Source: an uncultured Clostridium sp. (lineage in GTDB: Bacteria > Bacillota > Clostridia > Lachnospirales > Lachnospiraceae). From it: a DNA stretch of 22,213 nucleotides. The DNA lies in NCBI GenBank assembly GCA_900544905.1, contig UQXF01000056.1:1-22213 (forward strand), written 5' to 3'. Positions 12,261-20,797 of the stretch are shown here, piece by piece. The position numbers were made by a program, and so were the translations under genes. Numbering within the stretch: position 1 is the stretch's first letter; each line of letters begins with the position of its first letter. The notes beneath the pieces were generated by a model, which did no database searches, was not told where the DNA came from, and saw only the letters and a program-made list of their open reading frames with translations.

Positions 12261-14894
12261 ATGAGGCAGAAAAAAGTTTGGGATTTTTTAAAAGACAAAT
12301 ACGTATATACAGTTACCTTTGGAATTGCGTTAATTATGATGATTGGAGCGTGGTATATCGGTGAAGTAGGTCCTTTTGGGGGTAAATGTCTGGTGGTAGT
12401 GGATGGTGTACACCAGTACCTGCCGTTTTTTTCGGAGTACCAGGAAAAGCTGCAGCATCTTGACAGCTTACAGTATAGCTTTGATGTGGGGCTGGGCAAT
12501 AATTTTATATCCCTGTGGTCTTACTACCTCTCCAGTCCGCTTAATTTAATTATTATACTCTGCTCCAAAAGCCATCTGCCTATGGCGCTGAATATAATTA
12601 TTTCTGTAAAGATAATATTGGCAAGTCTCTGCTTTGCATATTTTTTAATGCATGCAGGACGTAAGCCTGTAAAGAACCCGGCAATTGTTGTATTTTCATT
12701 ATTTTATGCATTCAGCAGCTTTGTGGTTGGATATTACTGGAATCTGATGTGGTTAGACTGTATTTTCATTTTTCCAATCATTATTCTGGGCATAGAAAAA
12801 ATGTTTACAAAAAAAGATAGCAGGATGTATATTCTGGCATTGCTTTACAGCTTTATCTGTAATTATTATATCAGCTTTATGATATGCATTTTTTTGGTAT
12901 TATGGTTCTTTACATTTTCTTTCCGGAGCTTTAAGGACTTGATTGAAAAGGGTATCCGTTTTGCGGTTTCCTCTTTAATAGCGGCAGCCCTGGGAGCAGT
13001 GGTGCTGGTGCCGGCTTATATGGGAATCATGACAACCGCATCTGCTGAATTTGAGCTGCCGGAATGGGAATTTTATGGCTCCTTTGCTGATACACTCCGG
13101 TCACATTTATTTTGTTCCGAGGTGATGACAAATCAGGTGGGAGATGCCGGAACCAATCTGTACTGTGGAATTTTTACAATTCTTCTGGCATTTATGTTCT
13201 TTTTTGTAAAGGACATTTCCCTGGAGAAAAAGGTAAAATACGGTTTACTGCTCCTGCTTTTTGTAATCAGCTTTAATAACCAGCTGCTTAACTATATATG
13301 GCACGGATTCCACAATCAATATGGGATTCCTAACCGGTTTGCTTTTTTATATCTGTTTCTTTTGCTGGTTATGGCATATGAGGTATATTTAAAGAGAAAG
13401 AAGCTGCGTCTGCCAATGATTATTGCCGCCTATGTAGTCAGCATGCTTTTTGTGGTGTATTGTTACTATAATGCGGAGGTTACGTATGATATCAGAACCT
13501 ATATAATTACTGGTATTTTTCTTACCATTTATCTGGTACTGTTTGTTCTTTATTTGCAGCTTCCTAAGGGGAAATGGGTTGCCAGATATATTCTTATTTT
13601 TGTGGCAGTCCTTGAGATGGCAGTTAACGGGCTTGTGGCATTTAAGCAGGTGGGAACCTCTGAGCCGGAATATTATTATGGGGATACGGAAACCTTTGAG
13701 AAGCTGAAGGATAAAGTAGAAGAGGGAAATACGGATTTTTACCGTTCCGATATATTGGAGCCGCTTTTAGTAGATGAGGCAACCTGGTATAATTTAAAAA
13801 GCGTGGGAATTTTTGGCTCTACTGTCCGCGGTGAACTGGTAGACATCATGGGAGAATTAGGCTTTTATACGGGGGCAAATGAATATCTTTATTATGGGGC
13901 GACACCGGTTACCAATGCCCTGCTTGGTGTAAAATATGTATATACAAGGGATGGAGATTTTGTTAACGTAGATATGAATCATTTTGCGGATGAGGAGCAC
14001 ATTTCCGTATATCAGAATCCCTATGCATTACCGATAGGATACATGGTAAATGAGGATATCCTGACATTTGATACGGGAGATAATGGTCCTTTTACCGTAC
14101 AGAATGAACTCTGTGGAGCATTGACCGGAATTGAACCTGTCTTCTCTTCTATCACGGAGGATATGCAGGTGACCACATATGGAACCAATGTGGATGTTAC
14201 GCTAAAGGATGAATATAATGCAGATTACAGCAAGGCAAATGCCAGTGCAAAGGCAGACATGATTTATACCATACCCTATGATATGGATTTATATATCAAC
14301 TGCCGGGGGAGCAATGTCCATAAAATAGCATTGCTGATTGATGGCAATGAGGTGGCATTTGACCGTTACCAGGGGCAGATTTTCCGGGTAGGTGAGGTAA
14401 AGGCCGGACAGCTGGTTGATATCCAGTTTATCTTTAATGATGGGGAAGATTTAAGCGGCACGATTTACTGTTATCCGATGGAGTATGTGGAGGAGCAGTT
14501 CCAGGCATTTTATCAGATACTGTCAAATCAGGGAATGAGAGTCACAGAATATAGTGACACAAAGATAGAGGGAACCATATCGCCGCAGAAGGATGGGGTG
14601 TTTATGACCTCGATTCCGTATGATGAAGGCTGGACCCTTTATGTTAATGGGGAAAAGGTGGAAACCTGTGTAGTGCTGGAGGGCTTTCTGGGTGCGAGAC
14701 TTAAAAAGGGTGATTATACAATAAAGCTGGTGTATCACTGTCCTGGATTGTTAAAGGGCTTTATCACCACTTTATTTGGAATATTATTTTTCTGTATGCT
14801 TTGTAAGGTGGAACGCCTGCAGAGACAGCAGAGGGAAAGAAAAAAACAGGAAAGGAAAATGTTAAGGGAGGACAATGCAAATGGAGAAGAGTGA
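12261..14894 (+). CDS. YfhO-family multi-pass membrane protein (putative GT-C-type glycosyltransferase)
   Basis: This 877-aa polytopic protein has roughly a dozen hydrophobic helices in the first 430 residues, a large extracytoplasmic C-terminal part (about 430-840), and a final membrane helix before a Lys/Arg-rich tail. The first external loop carries VVVDGVHQYLPFF and then DVGLGNNFISLWSYYLSSPLNLI, which match the conserved YfhO acidic loop and GLG...YY..SP.N motif. The C-terminal DEGWTLYVNGEKV segment is also typical. Bacillus YfhO is linked to lipoteichoic-acid glycosylation, so a role in surface glycopolymer modification is plausible. The start is uncertain: ATG 12261 (GGA 8-10 bases upstream) or TTG 12237 with eight extra residues; neither has a strong ribosome site. 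The end overlaps the next gene by 14 bp. Confidence 0.85.
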   Translation: MRQKKVWDFLKDKYVYTVTFGIALIMMIGAWYIGEVGPFGGKCLVVVDGVHQYLPFFSEYQEKLQHLDSLQYSFDVGLGNNFISLWSYYLSSPLNLIIILCSKSHLPMALNIIISVKIILASLCFAYFLMHAGRKPVKNPAIVVFSLFYAFSSFVVGYYWNLMWLDCIFIFPIIILGIEKMFTKKDSRMYILALLYSFICNYYISFMICIFLVLWFFTFSFRSFKDLIEKGIRFAVSSLIAAALGAVVLVPAYMGIMTTASAEFELPEWEFYGSFADTLRSHLFCSEVMTNQVGDAGTNLYCGIFTILLAFMFFFVKDISLEKKVKYGLLLLLFVISFNNQLLNYIWHGFHNQYGIPNRFAFLYLFLLLVMAYEVYLKRKKLRLPMIIAAYVVSMLFVVYCYYNAEVTYDIRTYIITGIFLTIYLVLFVLYLQLPKGKWVARYILIFVAVLEMAVNGLVAFKQVGTSEPEYYYGDTETFEKLKDKVEEGNTDFYRSDILEPLLVDEATWYNLKSVGIFGSTVRGELVDIMGELGFYTGANEYLYYGATPVTNALLGVKYVYTRDGDFVNVDMNHFADEEHISVYQNPYALPIGYMVNEDILTFDTGDNGPFTVQNELCGALTGIEPVFSSITEDMQVTTYGTNVDVTLKDEYNADYSKANASAKADMIYTIPYDMDLYINCRGSNVHKIALLIDGNEVAFDRYQGQIFRVGEVKAGQLVDIQFIFNDGEDLSGTIYCYPMEYVEEQFQAFYQILSNQGMRVTEYSDTKIEGTISPQKDGVFMTSIPYDEGWTLYVNGEKVETCVVLEGFLGARLKKGDYTIKLVYHCPGLLKGFITTLFGILFFCMLCKVERLQRQQRERKKQERKMLREDNANGEE

Positions 14895-16719
14895 GAAAGT
14901 ATCAAGAGTAAAAGTAATCTATTTTTTACTGATTGTAGTTCTGATTGCGGTGGTAATTGTTGGGGATGTTATCATTTTTGGCAAACTGGACAACAGTATG
15001 GTTTCCGGTGCGATGGGTATGGGTTCAGCCGGAGATATAAAAGGAGCCATGATTGTGATATCCGTTATCATTATTGCAATGGCAATGGTTATCGGAGCCG
15101 CCATGTTTAAGTTTGCTGCGGACGAGGAGCGGGTATCCACGGTGAAAAGTGATAAGTATAAGAAATTATTCTTAAACCTGCCGGTAGGATTTGCCCAGGC
15201 ACAGATTTTAAGGGATACCCAGACAAGAAGAAATATGGGTTACCGCATTACAGATGCAAACGAGACCTTTGCCCGTATGTTTGAGCTTGACCCTTCGGAT
15301 TATTATGGGAAGGTCATTTCAGAGAGCCGTGTTGAGGTGTTACAGGATATCAATGCATGGTTTGAGGCTTATAATAATTCCGGTACAAAGTTAGGCGAGC
15401 TGCTCACCGTGGAAATCACGATGGAAAAGCTTAACAAGGTTTTCAATACGGTTATGTATAAGTCAGAGAGCGATTATATCAATATGGTGGTTATTGATAT
15501 TACAGAGCAGAAGGAAACAGAAAATAAGCTGTCTGCGGCTATAAAGGATGCCAATGCGGCGTATAAGACACAGTCAGAGTTTCTTGCAAATATGTCCCAT
15601 GAAATCAGAACACCGATTAATGGGATTCTGGGAATGCTTCAGTTAACCCTGATGGCAGAGGATTTACAGGCAGACCACAGGGATAATTTAACTACAGCTA
15701 AAAACTGTGCAGATACATTGCTGCGTCTGATAAATGATATTCTGGATATTTCCAAGCTGGAGGCAGGTAAATACAACTTAAGGGAAGAAAATTTTGATAT
15801 CAAAGCAGTGATTGAAGAGACTGTGGCAGCGCAGGTTCCTCTGGCAAGAGATAAGGGGTTAACTCTTGACTGTAACTTTGGCGGTAACCTGCCGGCGTTA
15901 GTAAGAGGAGACGGACAGCGGATACAGCAGGTGCTGAACTGTCTGTTGTCCAATGCAATTAAATTTACCAATGACGGCGGCGTCAGGGTGAAGGTTGCCT
16001 GTATGGATGATGTACTTGATAAGATAAAGCTTAGAATTGCTGTCGCAGATTCCGGTATTGGTATTGCGGACGAGGACAGAAATAAATTATTTATCCGGTT
16101 CTCCCAGGTGGATGCATCGGATACCCGGAAATACGGAGGCTCTGGTTTAGGTCTTGTCATCACGAAACAGATTGTGGAGCTGATGGGTGGAAATATCACG
16201 GTTCAAAGTAAAGAGGGATTAGGCTCCACATTTATTGTGGAAGTGCCGTTGAAGCTGATTAAACCGGCACAGGAAGCTCCGGAGGAGACTGCTATGAAGG
16301 TGGAGGACCCGGCAGTATTTTCACTGGCAGGTCATTCAAGGGCGAGAATTTTAGTGGCAGAGGATGAGCCGGTAAACCAGCAGGTAATTGGTAAGCTGCT
16401 GGGAATGGCAGGTTATTCTTATGATATTGCAGAAAATGGTGAAAAGGCGGTAGAGCTGTTCCGGCAGAAGGAATACCAGGCAGCGTTATTTGACGTGCAG
16501 ATGCCGGTAATGGATGGTCTTGCAGCTACCCAGGAAATTCGCGCCATTGAGCGTCAGGAAAAGAGAAAACGTCTTCCGATTATAGCTGTCACGGCGCGGG
16601 CAATGTTCGGGGATAAGGAACGTATCTTAGAGGCAAAGCTGGATGATTATATTGCTAAGCCATATAACTTAAATGATGTAGTGGAGACCCTTAATAAATA
16701 TGTGGACGTGGAAGAGTAA
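14881..16719 (+). CDS. Hybrid sensor histidine kinase/response regulator with PAS domain
   Basis: This 612-aa protein has two membrane helices (about 10-32 and 57-78) joined by a short Met/Gly-rich loop, so little sensing surface is exposed outside. A PAS-like domain spans about 95-210. HisKA follows with the acceptor in SEFLANMSHEIRTP (His240). The HATPase has N-box NCLLSNAIKFTN, G1 DSGIGI and G2 GGSGLGL. A C-terminal receiver has the acidic AEDEP pocket, phospho-acceptor Asp538 in FDVQMPVMDG, a Thr in AVTA and Lys in AKPY. All key residues are intact. No HPt or DNA-binding output partner is adjacent, so the final target is unknown. I prefer ATG 14881 (9 bases after GGGAGG) over ATG 14875 (3 bases). 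The start overlaps the end of the YfhO-family gene, implying translational coupling. Confidence 0.95.
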   Translation: MEKSEKVSRVKVIYFLLIVVLIAVVIVGDVIIFGKLDNSMVSGAMGMGSAGDIKGAMIVISVIIIAMAMVIGAAMFKFAADEERVSTVKSDKYKKLFLNLPVGFAQAQILRDTQTRRNMGYRITDANETFARMFELDPSDYYGKVISESRVEVLQDINAWFEAYNNSGTKLGELLTVEITMEKLNKVFNTVMYKSESDYINMVVIDITEQKETENKLSAAIKDANAAYKTQSEFLANMSHEIRTPINGILGMLQLTLMAEDLQADHRDNLTTAKNCADTLLRLINDILDISKLEAGKYNLREENFDIKAVIEETVAAQVPLARDKGLTLDCNFGGNLPALVRGDGQRIQQVLNCLLSNAIKFTNDGGVRVKVACMDDVLDKIKLRIAVADSGIGIADEDRNKLFIRFSQVDASDTRKYGGSGLGLVITKQIVELMGGNITVQSKEGLGSTFIVEVPLKLIKPAQEAPEETAMKVEDPAVFSLAGHSRARILVAEDEPVNQQVIGKLLGMAGYSYDIAENGEKAVELFRQKEYQAALFDVQMPVMDGLAATQEIRAIERQEKRKRLPIIAVTARAMFGDKERILEAKLDDYIAKPYNLNDVVETLNKYVDVEE

Positions 16720-16748
16720 AAGCTTACATATGCTTAGCGGAAGCTTTT
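16718..16748. terminator. Probable weak hairpin terminator between convergent genes
   Basis: AAAAGCTT (16718-16725) and AAGCTTTT (16741-16748) are perfect 8-base arms around a 15-base loop, beginning in the stop codon of the hybrid kinase gene and ending 8 bp before the DUF2508 stop. The A/U ends supply short U-runs in both directions. The loop is large, so efficiency is uncertain. Confidence 0.5.
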
Positions 16749-16756
16749 AAGCGGTT

Positions 16757-17014
16757 TTATATACTGGCAGCTTTCTGGATTTCCCGCAGGAGAAATTTGT
16801 AGCGGAGATAGGCTCCCTTTAGCTGGTATGTGTAGGAATCAATCAGGTCAGGGTCTGTTTGATAATTTAAATGCAGGAGAATCGTGTCAATGTCTTTTTT
16901 GGCATTGCCAAGGTCCTCAAGGAGACAGGAATCTGTCATCACACTGTGTTGTGATGATGGATTCTTTTTTTTGTGTGGGGATTTTGTACGGGGGGTAAAT
17001 AATCTTATATGCAT
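16757..17014 (-). CDS. DUF2508 family small protein (YaaL-like)
   Basis: This 85-aa cytoplasmic protein has a basic N-terminus (Lys/His-rich, about 8-20) and a helical C-terminal region. That region contains the family pattern LLEDLGNAKKDID, then NYQTDPDLIDSYTYQLK and RYKFLLREI (about 31-80), which matches DUF2508 proteins such as Bacillus YaaL. No function is known for the family. In other Bacillota it often lies beside bofA or recR; neither is in view here. I chose ATG 17014 because AAAGGAG lies 5 bases upstream. The in-frame ATG at 17029 is just before that ribosome site and would translate through it. The palindromic repeat at 17045-17110 lies in its presumed 5' leader, and a TATAAT box on the minus strand (17129-17124) without a clear -35 lies further upstream. 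Confidence 0.82.
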   Translation of the reverse strand: MHIRLFTPRTKSPHKKKNPSSQHSVMTDSCLLEDLGNAKKDIDTILLHLNYQTDPDLIDSYTYQLKGAYLRYKFLLREIQKAASI

Positions 17015-17044
17015 AGGAGCTCCTTTCATATGTCCAGATAATTT

Positions 17045-17110
17045 AGGCGATTGCGAAACTCAGTTTTTGAAACCGCACGTTGTGTAAAATAGAGAGTTTC
17101 GCAATTACCT
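17045..17110. repeat. Palindromic repeat element, copy 1
   Basis: ATTGCGAAACTC (17050-17061) and GAGTTTCGCAAT (17094-17105) are perfect 12-base inverted arms, extended outward by AGG/CCT. The 32-base interior includes GTTGTGTAAAATAG. A related copy starts at 22160. The copy-2 left end (AGGTGATTGCGAAACTC, then TCTATTTT) matches copy 1 read from its right end with one mismatch in about 24-25 bases. The interior GTTGTGTAA is shared in the direct orientation. The form suggests a small non-coding dispersed element (MITE- or REP-like) or a structured RNA. I do not recognise the family. Confidence 0.7.
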
Positions 17111-17319
17111 GGTCTTATATTTCATTATAGGACAGGATTTGGAAATATATTCATATTTCAGAAAAATTAAATAAAGTTAATAATCTTAAATATGGGTTCA
17201 AATTTATGTATGCTTATTAGAAAAATTGAATGAAAAAATAAAAAATCCCGCTGGAAAATTCATGAAAATACAGGCTTTTTGAACCTGGAAAATTTATTCT
17301 GATATCTTGTTCAAAATCG
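17111..17319. other. AT-rich intergenic stretch before the tad promoter
   Basis: I find no gene in this AT-rich DNA. It contains a direct repeat of CTGGAAAATT (C/T)AT at 17251 and 17285, 34 bp apart, which could be regulator half-sites upstream of the tad promoter. It also has a TATAAT-like box facing the DUF2508 gene (17124-17129, minus strand). Confidence 0.4.
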
Positions 17320-17348
17320 TAGACAGGAAAAAATCCAGACACTATAAT
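17320..17348 (+). promoter_or_regulatory. SigmaA-type promoter of the tad operon
   Basis: TAGACA (17320-17325) and a perfect TATAAT (17343-17348) are separated by exactly 17 bases and end 32 bp before the GTG start of the prepilin peptidase gene. The leader would be about 25 nt and carries AAGGGGG as ribosome site. Confidence 0.75.
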
Positions 17349-17380
17349 GGCAAAAAATAAACAAGAAAGGGGGAAACAAA

Positions 17381-17833
17381 GTGCTTAAGTGGATACAGCT
17401 GGGTATTACGGCACTGCTGCTTATAAGGGCAGTTTATACGGATTTAAAAACCGGAAAAATCGAAAACCGCTTAATTTGCCTGGGACTGGCAGCAGGTTTT
17501 GTCTGTGGCTGTGTAGAAGGAGGAACCTCACGGCTGCTGGAGGGCATAAAAATGATGTGCATTGTAACAGCCGTTTTATTTTTTCTATTTGCCATTAAAG
17601 GGCTGGGAGCCGGAGATATTAAGCTGCTTGGAATGCTGGCATTCATTTTTCCGGAAGATGCGGTGTCAATCATTGCTGCTTCATTTTTTGCCGGCGCCGC
17701 CATTGCAGGAGGGCGGATGTTTATCCGGGCATGGAAACGAGAAAAAATTTATAGGCAAAGGGAGACATTGAATTTTTCTGTGCCCATTGCTTTGGGAACG
17801 GGTGCCGTTCAATTGTGGAATATGCTCCGTTAA
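17381..17833 (+). CDS. tadV: Type IV (A24) prepilin peptidase of the Tad system, CpaA/TadV-like
   Basis: This small integral membrane aspartic peptidase is expected to cleave the leader of Flp-type prepilins. The 150 aa are almost entirely hydrophobic helices. Both family aspartates are visible: one in YTDLKTGKIENRL near residue 21 and the other in the GxGD motif GLGAGDIKLLG near residue 76. It lacks the N-terminal methyltransferase domain of PilD, as usual for CpaA/TadV. Translation starts at GTG 17381, with AAGGGGG 7 bases upstream; no ATG fits. It is first in the operon, directly behind the promoter, and 21 bp before the TadZ-like gene. Its pilin substrate is not in this window. Confidence 0.92.
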   Translation: MLKWIQLGITALLLIRAVYTDLKTGKIENRLICLGLAAGFVCGCVEGGTSRLLEGIKMMCIVTAVLFFLFAIKGLGAGDIKLLGMLAFIFPEDAVSIIAASFFAGAAIAGGRMFIRAWKREKIYRQRETLNFSVPIALGTGAVQLWNMLR

Positions 17834-17854
17834 AAATCTGGGGAGGTGTGTAAT

Positions 17855-18793
17855 ATGCGGATGCTGAGAATAGGAATACTGGATGATGAAAGGGAGTACG
17901 TTGAAAATTTGTCAGCATATCTGGGCAGGTTTGGCAAAGGAAGGTGGATGACAGCAGCATTTACAGACCGGGAGATAGTGAGGTCTTATCTGAAAGGAAA
18001 GCGACTGGATTTGATAGCCGGTACCAGTGTGGAAGAACTTAAAAAATTGCAGGAGGAATATAACGGACTTACCTTCCTGTGGTTGTCAGACCAGCGGGAG
18101 GTAAAGAAAAAGGATATCTCCTTCCAGTTCGTGTATCGGTTCCAGAGTGCAAAGGTGATTGGTGCCGCAATAGAAAACATGGTAAATCAGGCACAAATGT
18201 CCGGGCACAGGGAAAAAGCCATGGTGGCAGTTTATTCGCCGGTGGGACGGTGTGGAAAGACCACCATGGCGCTGAGGGTGGCAGAAAATGAGAGTTATGG
18301 AAGGTGGCTCTACATTGGAATGGAGGATTACAGCTCTTTTCCGTTACAGCAGGAGAGTACGGATATGGCGGAGGATACCGCAGCTGCCGATAATTTTATT
18401 TACTACTTAAAGGAGCATCAGGCAGAAAAGCTGCTGGCTCTTATGGAGAAAAGTGCCGGGAAAATTGCTTCGGGATGGTCGGTTTTTGACAGGAGACAGA
18501 TAAACGCAGAGGATATGGCATGGCTTAAAAATGTGCTAAGGGACAGCGGATATCACGGTATGGTTTGTGATTTTGGAACCGGTGTACTGCAAGGCTTTGA
18601 TTTTTTTTCCCTGTTTGACTATATTTTAGTCCCCTATTTGAAGGAGGAAAAAGCGTTGATAAAGAAAAACAATTTTCAAAGCCTGTTGAAGCTGTACGAA
18701 CTGGAGGATGAAAAGATAAGGTTTATAGACATGGAAAATAAACAGGAGGTCACGGAACAAATGGATGAGGTGTTCAGAGGGGAAGGCAGATGA
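17855..18793 (+). CDS. tadZ: TadZ/CpaE-like ParA/MinD-family ATPase with receiver-like N-terminus
   Basis: TadZ proteins are thought to localise the Tad assembly machine at the membrane or pole. The 312-aa protein opens with a receiver-like fold (IGILDDEREYVENL, about 4-110) that keeps acidic residues near the start but whose phospho-acceptor is not obvious. The ATPase half has Walker A SPVGRCGKTT (Lys135), which lacks the extra signature lysine of standard ParA/MinD proteins. Later parts read VCDFGTGVLQG (Walker-B-like) and DYILVPYLKEEKA. I chose ATG 17855, 8 bases after GGAGG. A GTG at 17846 overlaps the ribosome site and is unlikely. The stop overlaps the tadA start as ATGA, implying translational coupling. 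Confidence 0.87.
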   Translation: MRMLRIGILDDEREYVENLSAYLGRFGKGRWMTAAFTDREIVRSYLKGKRLDLIAGTSVEELKKLQEEYNGLTFLWLSDQREVKKKDISFQFVYRFQSAKVIGAAIENMVNQAQMSGHREKAMVAVYSPVGRCGKTTMALRVAENESYGRWLYIGMEDYSSFPLQQESTDMAEDTAAADNFIYYLKEHQAEKLLALMEKSAGKIASGWSVFDRRQINAEDMAWLKNVLRDSGYHGMVCDFGTGVLQGFDFFSLFDYILVPYLKEEKALIKKNNFQSLLKLYELEDEKIRFIDMENKQEVTEQMDEVFRGEGR

Positions 18794-20064
18794 CAGACAG
18801 GATAAAACAGGAAAAGGCGGATTTGCAAAGACAGCTGACGGAGCAGCTCAATTTAAGCAGGGAGCTGACGGATGAGGAGGTAGAGGAAGTTATTGAACAG
18901 GCAGTGCTAGAAAGAGGAAAAAAAGCTTACCTGTCAGTGGCGGAAAAACAGCTGTTAAAAAGAGAGCTCTTTAACTCCTTCCGCAAGCTGGATGTATTGT
19001 CCCAGCTGCTGGAGGATGAGGACATTTCAGAAATAATGGTAAACGGACAAAAGCATATTTTTATTGAGAAAAATGGAGTTTTGTCTGAGACAGCGGAGGG
19101 ATTTACCAGTGAGGAGAGGCTTAGAAATGTGATACAGCAGATTGTCAGCAGCTGTAACCGGATTGTAAATGAGACAGTACCCATTGTAGACGCCAGGTTA
19201 AAGGATGGTTCAAGAATAAACGTGGTGCTGCCGCCGGTGGCATTAGACGGAGCCGTCATGACAATCCGCAAGTTTCCAAAGGAATTTTTTACTATGGATA
19301 AATTAATTGCCATGGATTCTATTACCGGGGAAGCGGCGGAATTTCTTAAAGCTTTGGTCAGGGCAAAATATAATATTTTTATCAGCGGGGGAACCGGAAG
19401 CGGAAAGACCACCTTTTTGAATGTTTTAAGCAACTATATTCCGGAAACGGAGAGGGTTATCACAATAGAGGATTCCGCAGAATTACAGATTAAGGGGATT
19501 CCCAATCTTGTAAGACTGGAGACAAGAAATGCCAATGTGGAAGGAAAGAATGCCGTTTCCATGTCCCAATTGATAAAGGCGGCGCTTCGCATGCGCCCGG
19601 ACCGCATTATTGTGGGGGAGGTCAGGGATTCGGCGGCTATGGATATGGCAAACAGTATGCTGACCGGACATGACGGGAGTATCAGCACCGGACACGGAAA
19701 CTCTGCAAGGGAGATGATGCTGCGCCTGGAAACCATGATTTTAATGGGATATGATATGCCGGTAATGGCAATCCGCCAGCATATTGCCGCAGCCATTGAT
19801 ATTGTCGTACACCTGGGAAGGCTCCGGGATAACAGCAGACGGGTACTGGAAATTTGTGAGATTACCGGGGTAGAAGGTGGAGAGATTAAAATGCAGACAA
19901 TATTTAAATTCCGGGAGGATAGGGAAGAGCAGGGAAGGGTTAAGGGAGTGCTAGTGCAGACGGCAGAGCTTAAGAATATTCAAAAATTACTGCAGAGCGA
20001 ATGGAGGAATAAGGAAGATGAAGAAAAGGAAAGAAAAGGAGAAAAGCAAAAAAAAGCGATATGA
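18790..20064 (+). CDS. tadA: TadA/CpaF-family secretion ATPase
   Basis: This hexameric cytoplasmic ATPase powers Flp pilus assembly. The 424 aa include an N-terminal helical domain (about 1-90), then DISEIMVNGQKHIFIEKNG, typical of CpaF. Walker A is GGTGSGKTT (200-208, Lys206). The Asp box region reads VITIEDSAELQI, Walker B RPDRIIVGEVRD, and the His box TGHDGSISTGHGNS. The last 50 residues are highly charged. The start is coupled to the TadZ-like gene through ATGA, and the 3' end overlaps tadB by 47 bp. Confidence 0.96.
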   Translation: MTDRIKQEKADLQRQLTEQLNLSRELTDEEVEEVIEQAVLERGKKAYLSVAEKQLLKRELFNSFRKLDVLSQLLEDEDISEIMVNGQKHIFIEKNGVLSETAEGFTSEERLRNVIQQIVSSCNRIVNETVPIVDARLKDGSRINVVLPPVALDGAVMTIRKFPKEFFTMDKLIAMDSITGEAAEFLKALVRAKYNIFISGGTGSGKTTFLNVLSNYIPETERVITIEDSAELQIKGIPNLVRLETRNANVEGKNAVSMSQLIKAALRMRPDRIIVGEVRDSAAMDMANSMLTGHDGSISTGHGNSAREMMLRLETMILMGYDMPVMAIRQHIAAAIDIVVHLGRLRDNSRRVLEICEITGVEGGEIKMQTIFKFREDREEQGRVKGVLVQTAELKNIQKLLQSEWRNKEDEEKERKGEKQKKAI

Positions 20065-20797
20065 CTACAGTGTATATGATTTTTGTGGAAGGGATTGGGT
20101 GGAATACGGTTTAAAACAGCTGGTTAAGGCGGTGGTTATCTGCTACCTGTTCTATGATTCCTGTAAAGCGGCAGTGTTAATGCTTCCCTTTGCTTTTATA
20201 GATTATCAAAACCTGCGGCAGAGAAAGCTGGCGGAGCAGAAGCACAGGCTGACTCTTCAGTTCAAATCCATGATAGAGGCACTGGTTGCTTCCTTAAATG
20301 CAGGATATTCTCTGGAGCACGCCTTTGAGGATGCAAAGAAGGATTTAGCTTTGCTGTACGACAGGCAGGAATTTATTTTTAAAGAGCTGGATATCATTTT
20401 GTCGGGACTTAGAATGAATATCCCATTGGAAAGACTGTTAAAGGATTTTGGTGAACGCAGTGATATTGATGATATAAATAATTTTGCCAATGTGGTTATG
20501 GCAGCGAAGAGAAGCGGAGGCAGCTTAATCCGGATTATTCAGAAAACGGTGAACAGCATTGCCGATAAAATTGCAGTGGAGGAGGAAATAGAAACCCTGG
20601 TGGCTGCAAAGAAACTGGAGGAGCGCATTATGATGGTAATGCCCTATGGCATCATTTTCTATTTAAGGGTGAGCAATGGAGAATTTCTGGAGGTTTTGTA
20701 CCACAATGCTTTAGGGGTTATGCTGATGACTCTGTTCCTGGTTATGATTTATGCGGCTGACATATGGGCATCCAGAATTATGGAGATACAGGTATGA
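20018..20797 (+). CDS. tadB: TadB-like type II secretion F (GspF-like) membrane protein
   Basis: This inner-membrane platform protein of the Tad machine is thought to pair with TadC and contact the TadA ATPase. The 259 aa begin with a Lys-rich stretch (1-14), then a hydrophobic pair of helices (about 32-65). A cytoplasmic T2SSF domain follows (about 75-205), with QFKSMIEALVASLNAGYSLEHAF and a later FANVVMAAKRSGGSLIRII repeat-like half. Two more membrane helices close the protein. The ATG at 20018 lies inside tadA, 47 bp before its stop, preceded by GGAGGAATAAGGAAG, so ribosome binding occurs within tadA. Its own stop overlaps the next start as ATGA. Confidence 0.92.
   Translation: MKKRKEKEKSKKKRYDYSVYDFCGRDWVEYGLKQLVKAVVICYLFYDSCKAAVLMLPFAFIDYQNLRQRKLAEQKHRLTLQFKSMIEALVASLNAGYSLEHAFEDAKKDLALLYDRQEFIFKELDIILSGLRMNIPLERLLKDFGERSDIDDINNFANVVMAAKRSGGSLIRIIQKTVNSIADKIAVEEEIETLVAAKKLEERIMMVMPYGIIFYLRVSNGEFLEVLYHNALGVMLMTLFLVMIYAADIWASRIMEIQV

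Noticed and set aside
15639..16199. 186-codon minus-strand open frame opposite the hybrid kinase
   Set aside because: It is wholly antisense to the intact HisKA/HATPase region, has no recognisable domain and a Ser/Ile-rich composition typical of a reverse-frame shadow.
18927..19433. 168-codon minus-strand open frame opposite tadA
   Set aside because: It lies entirely within the conserved TadA core on the other strand, with no ribosome site or domain pattern.
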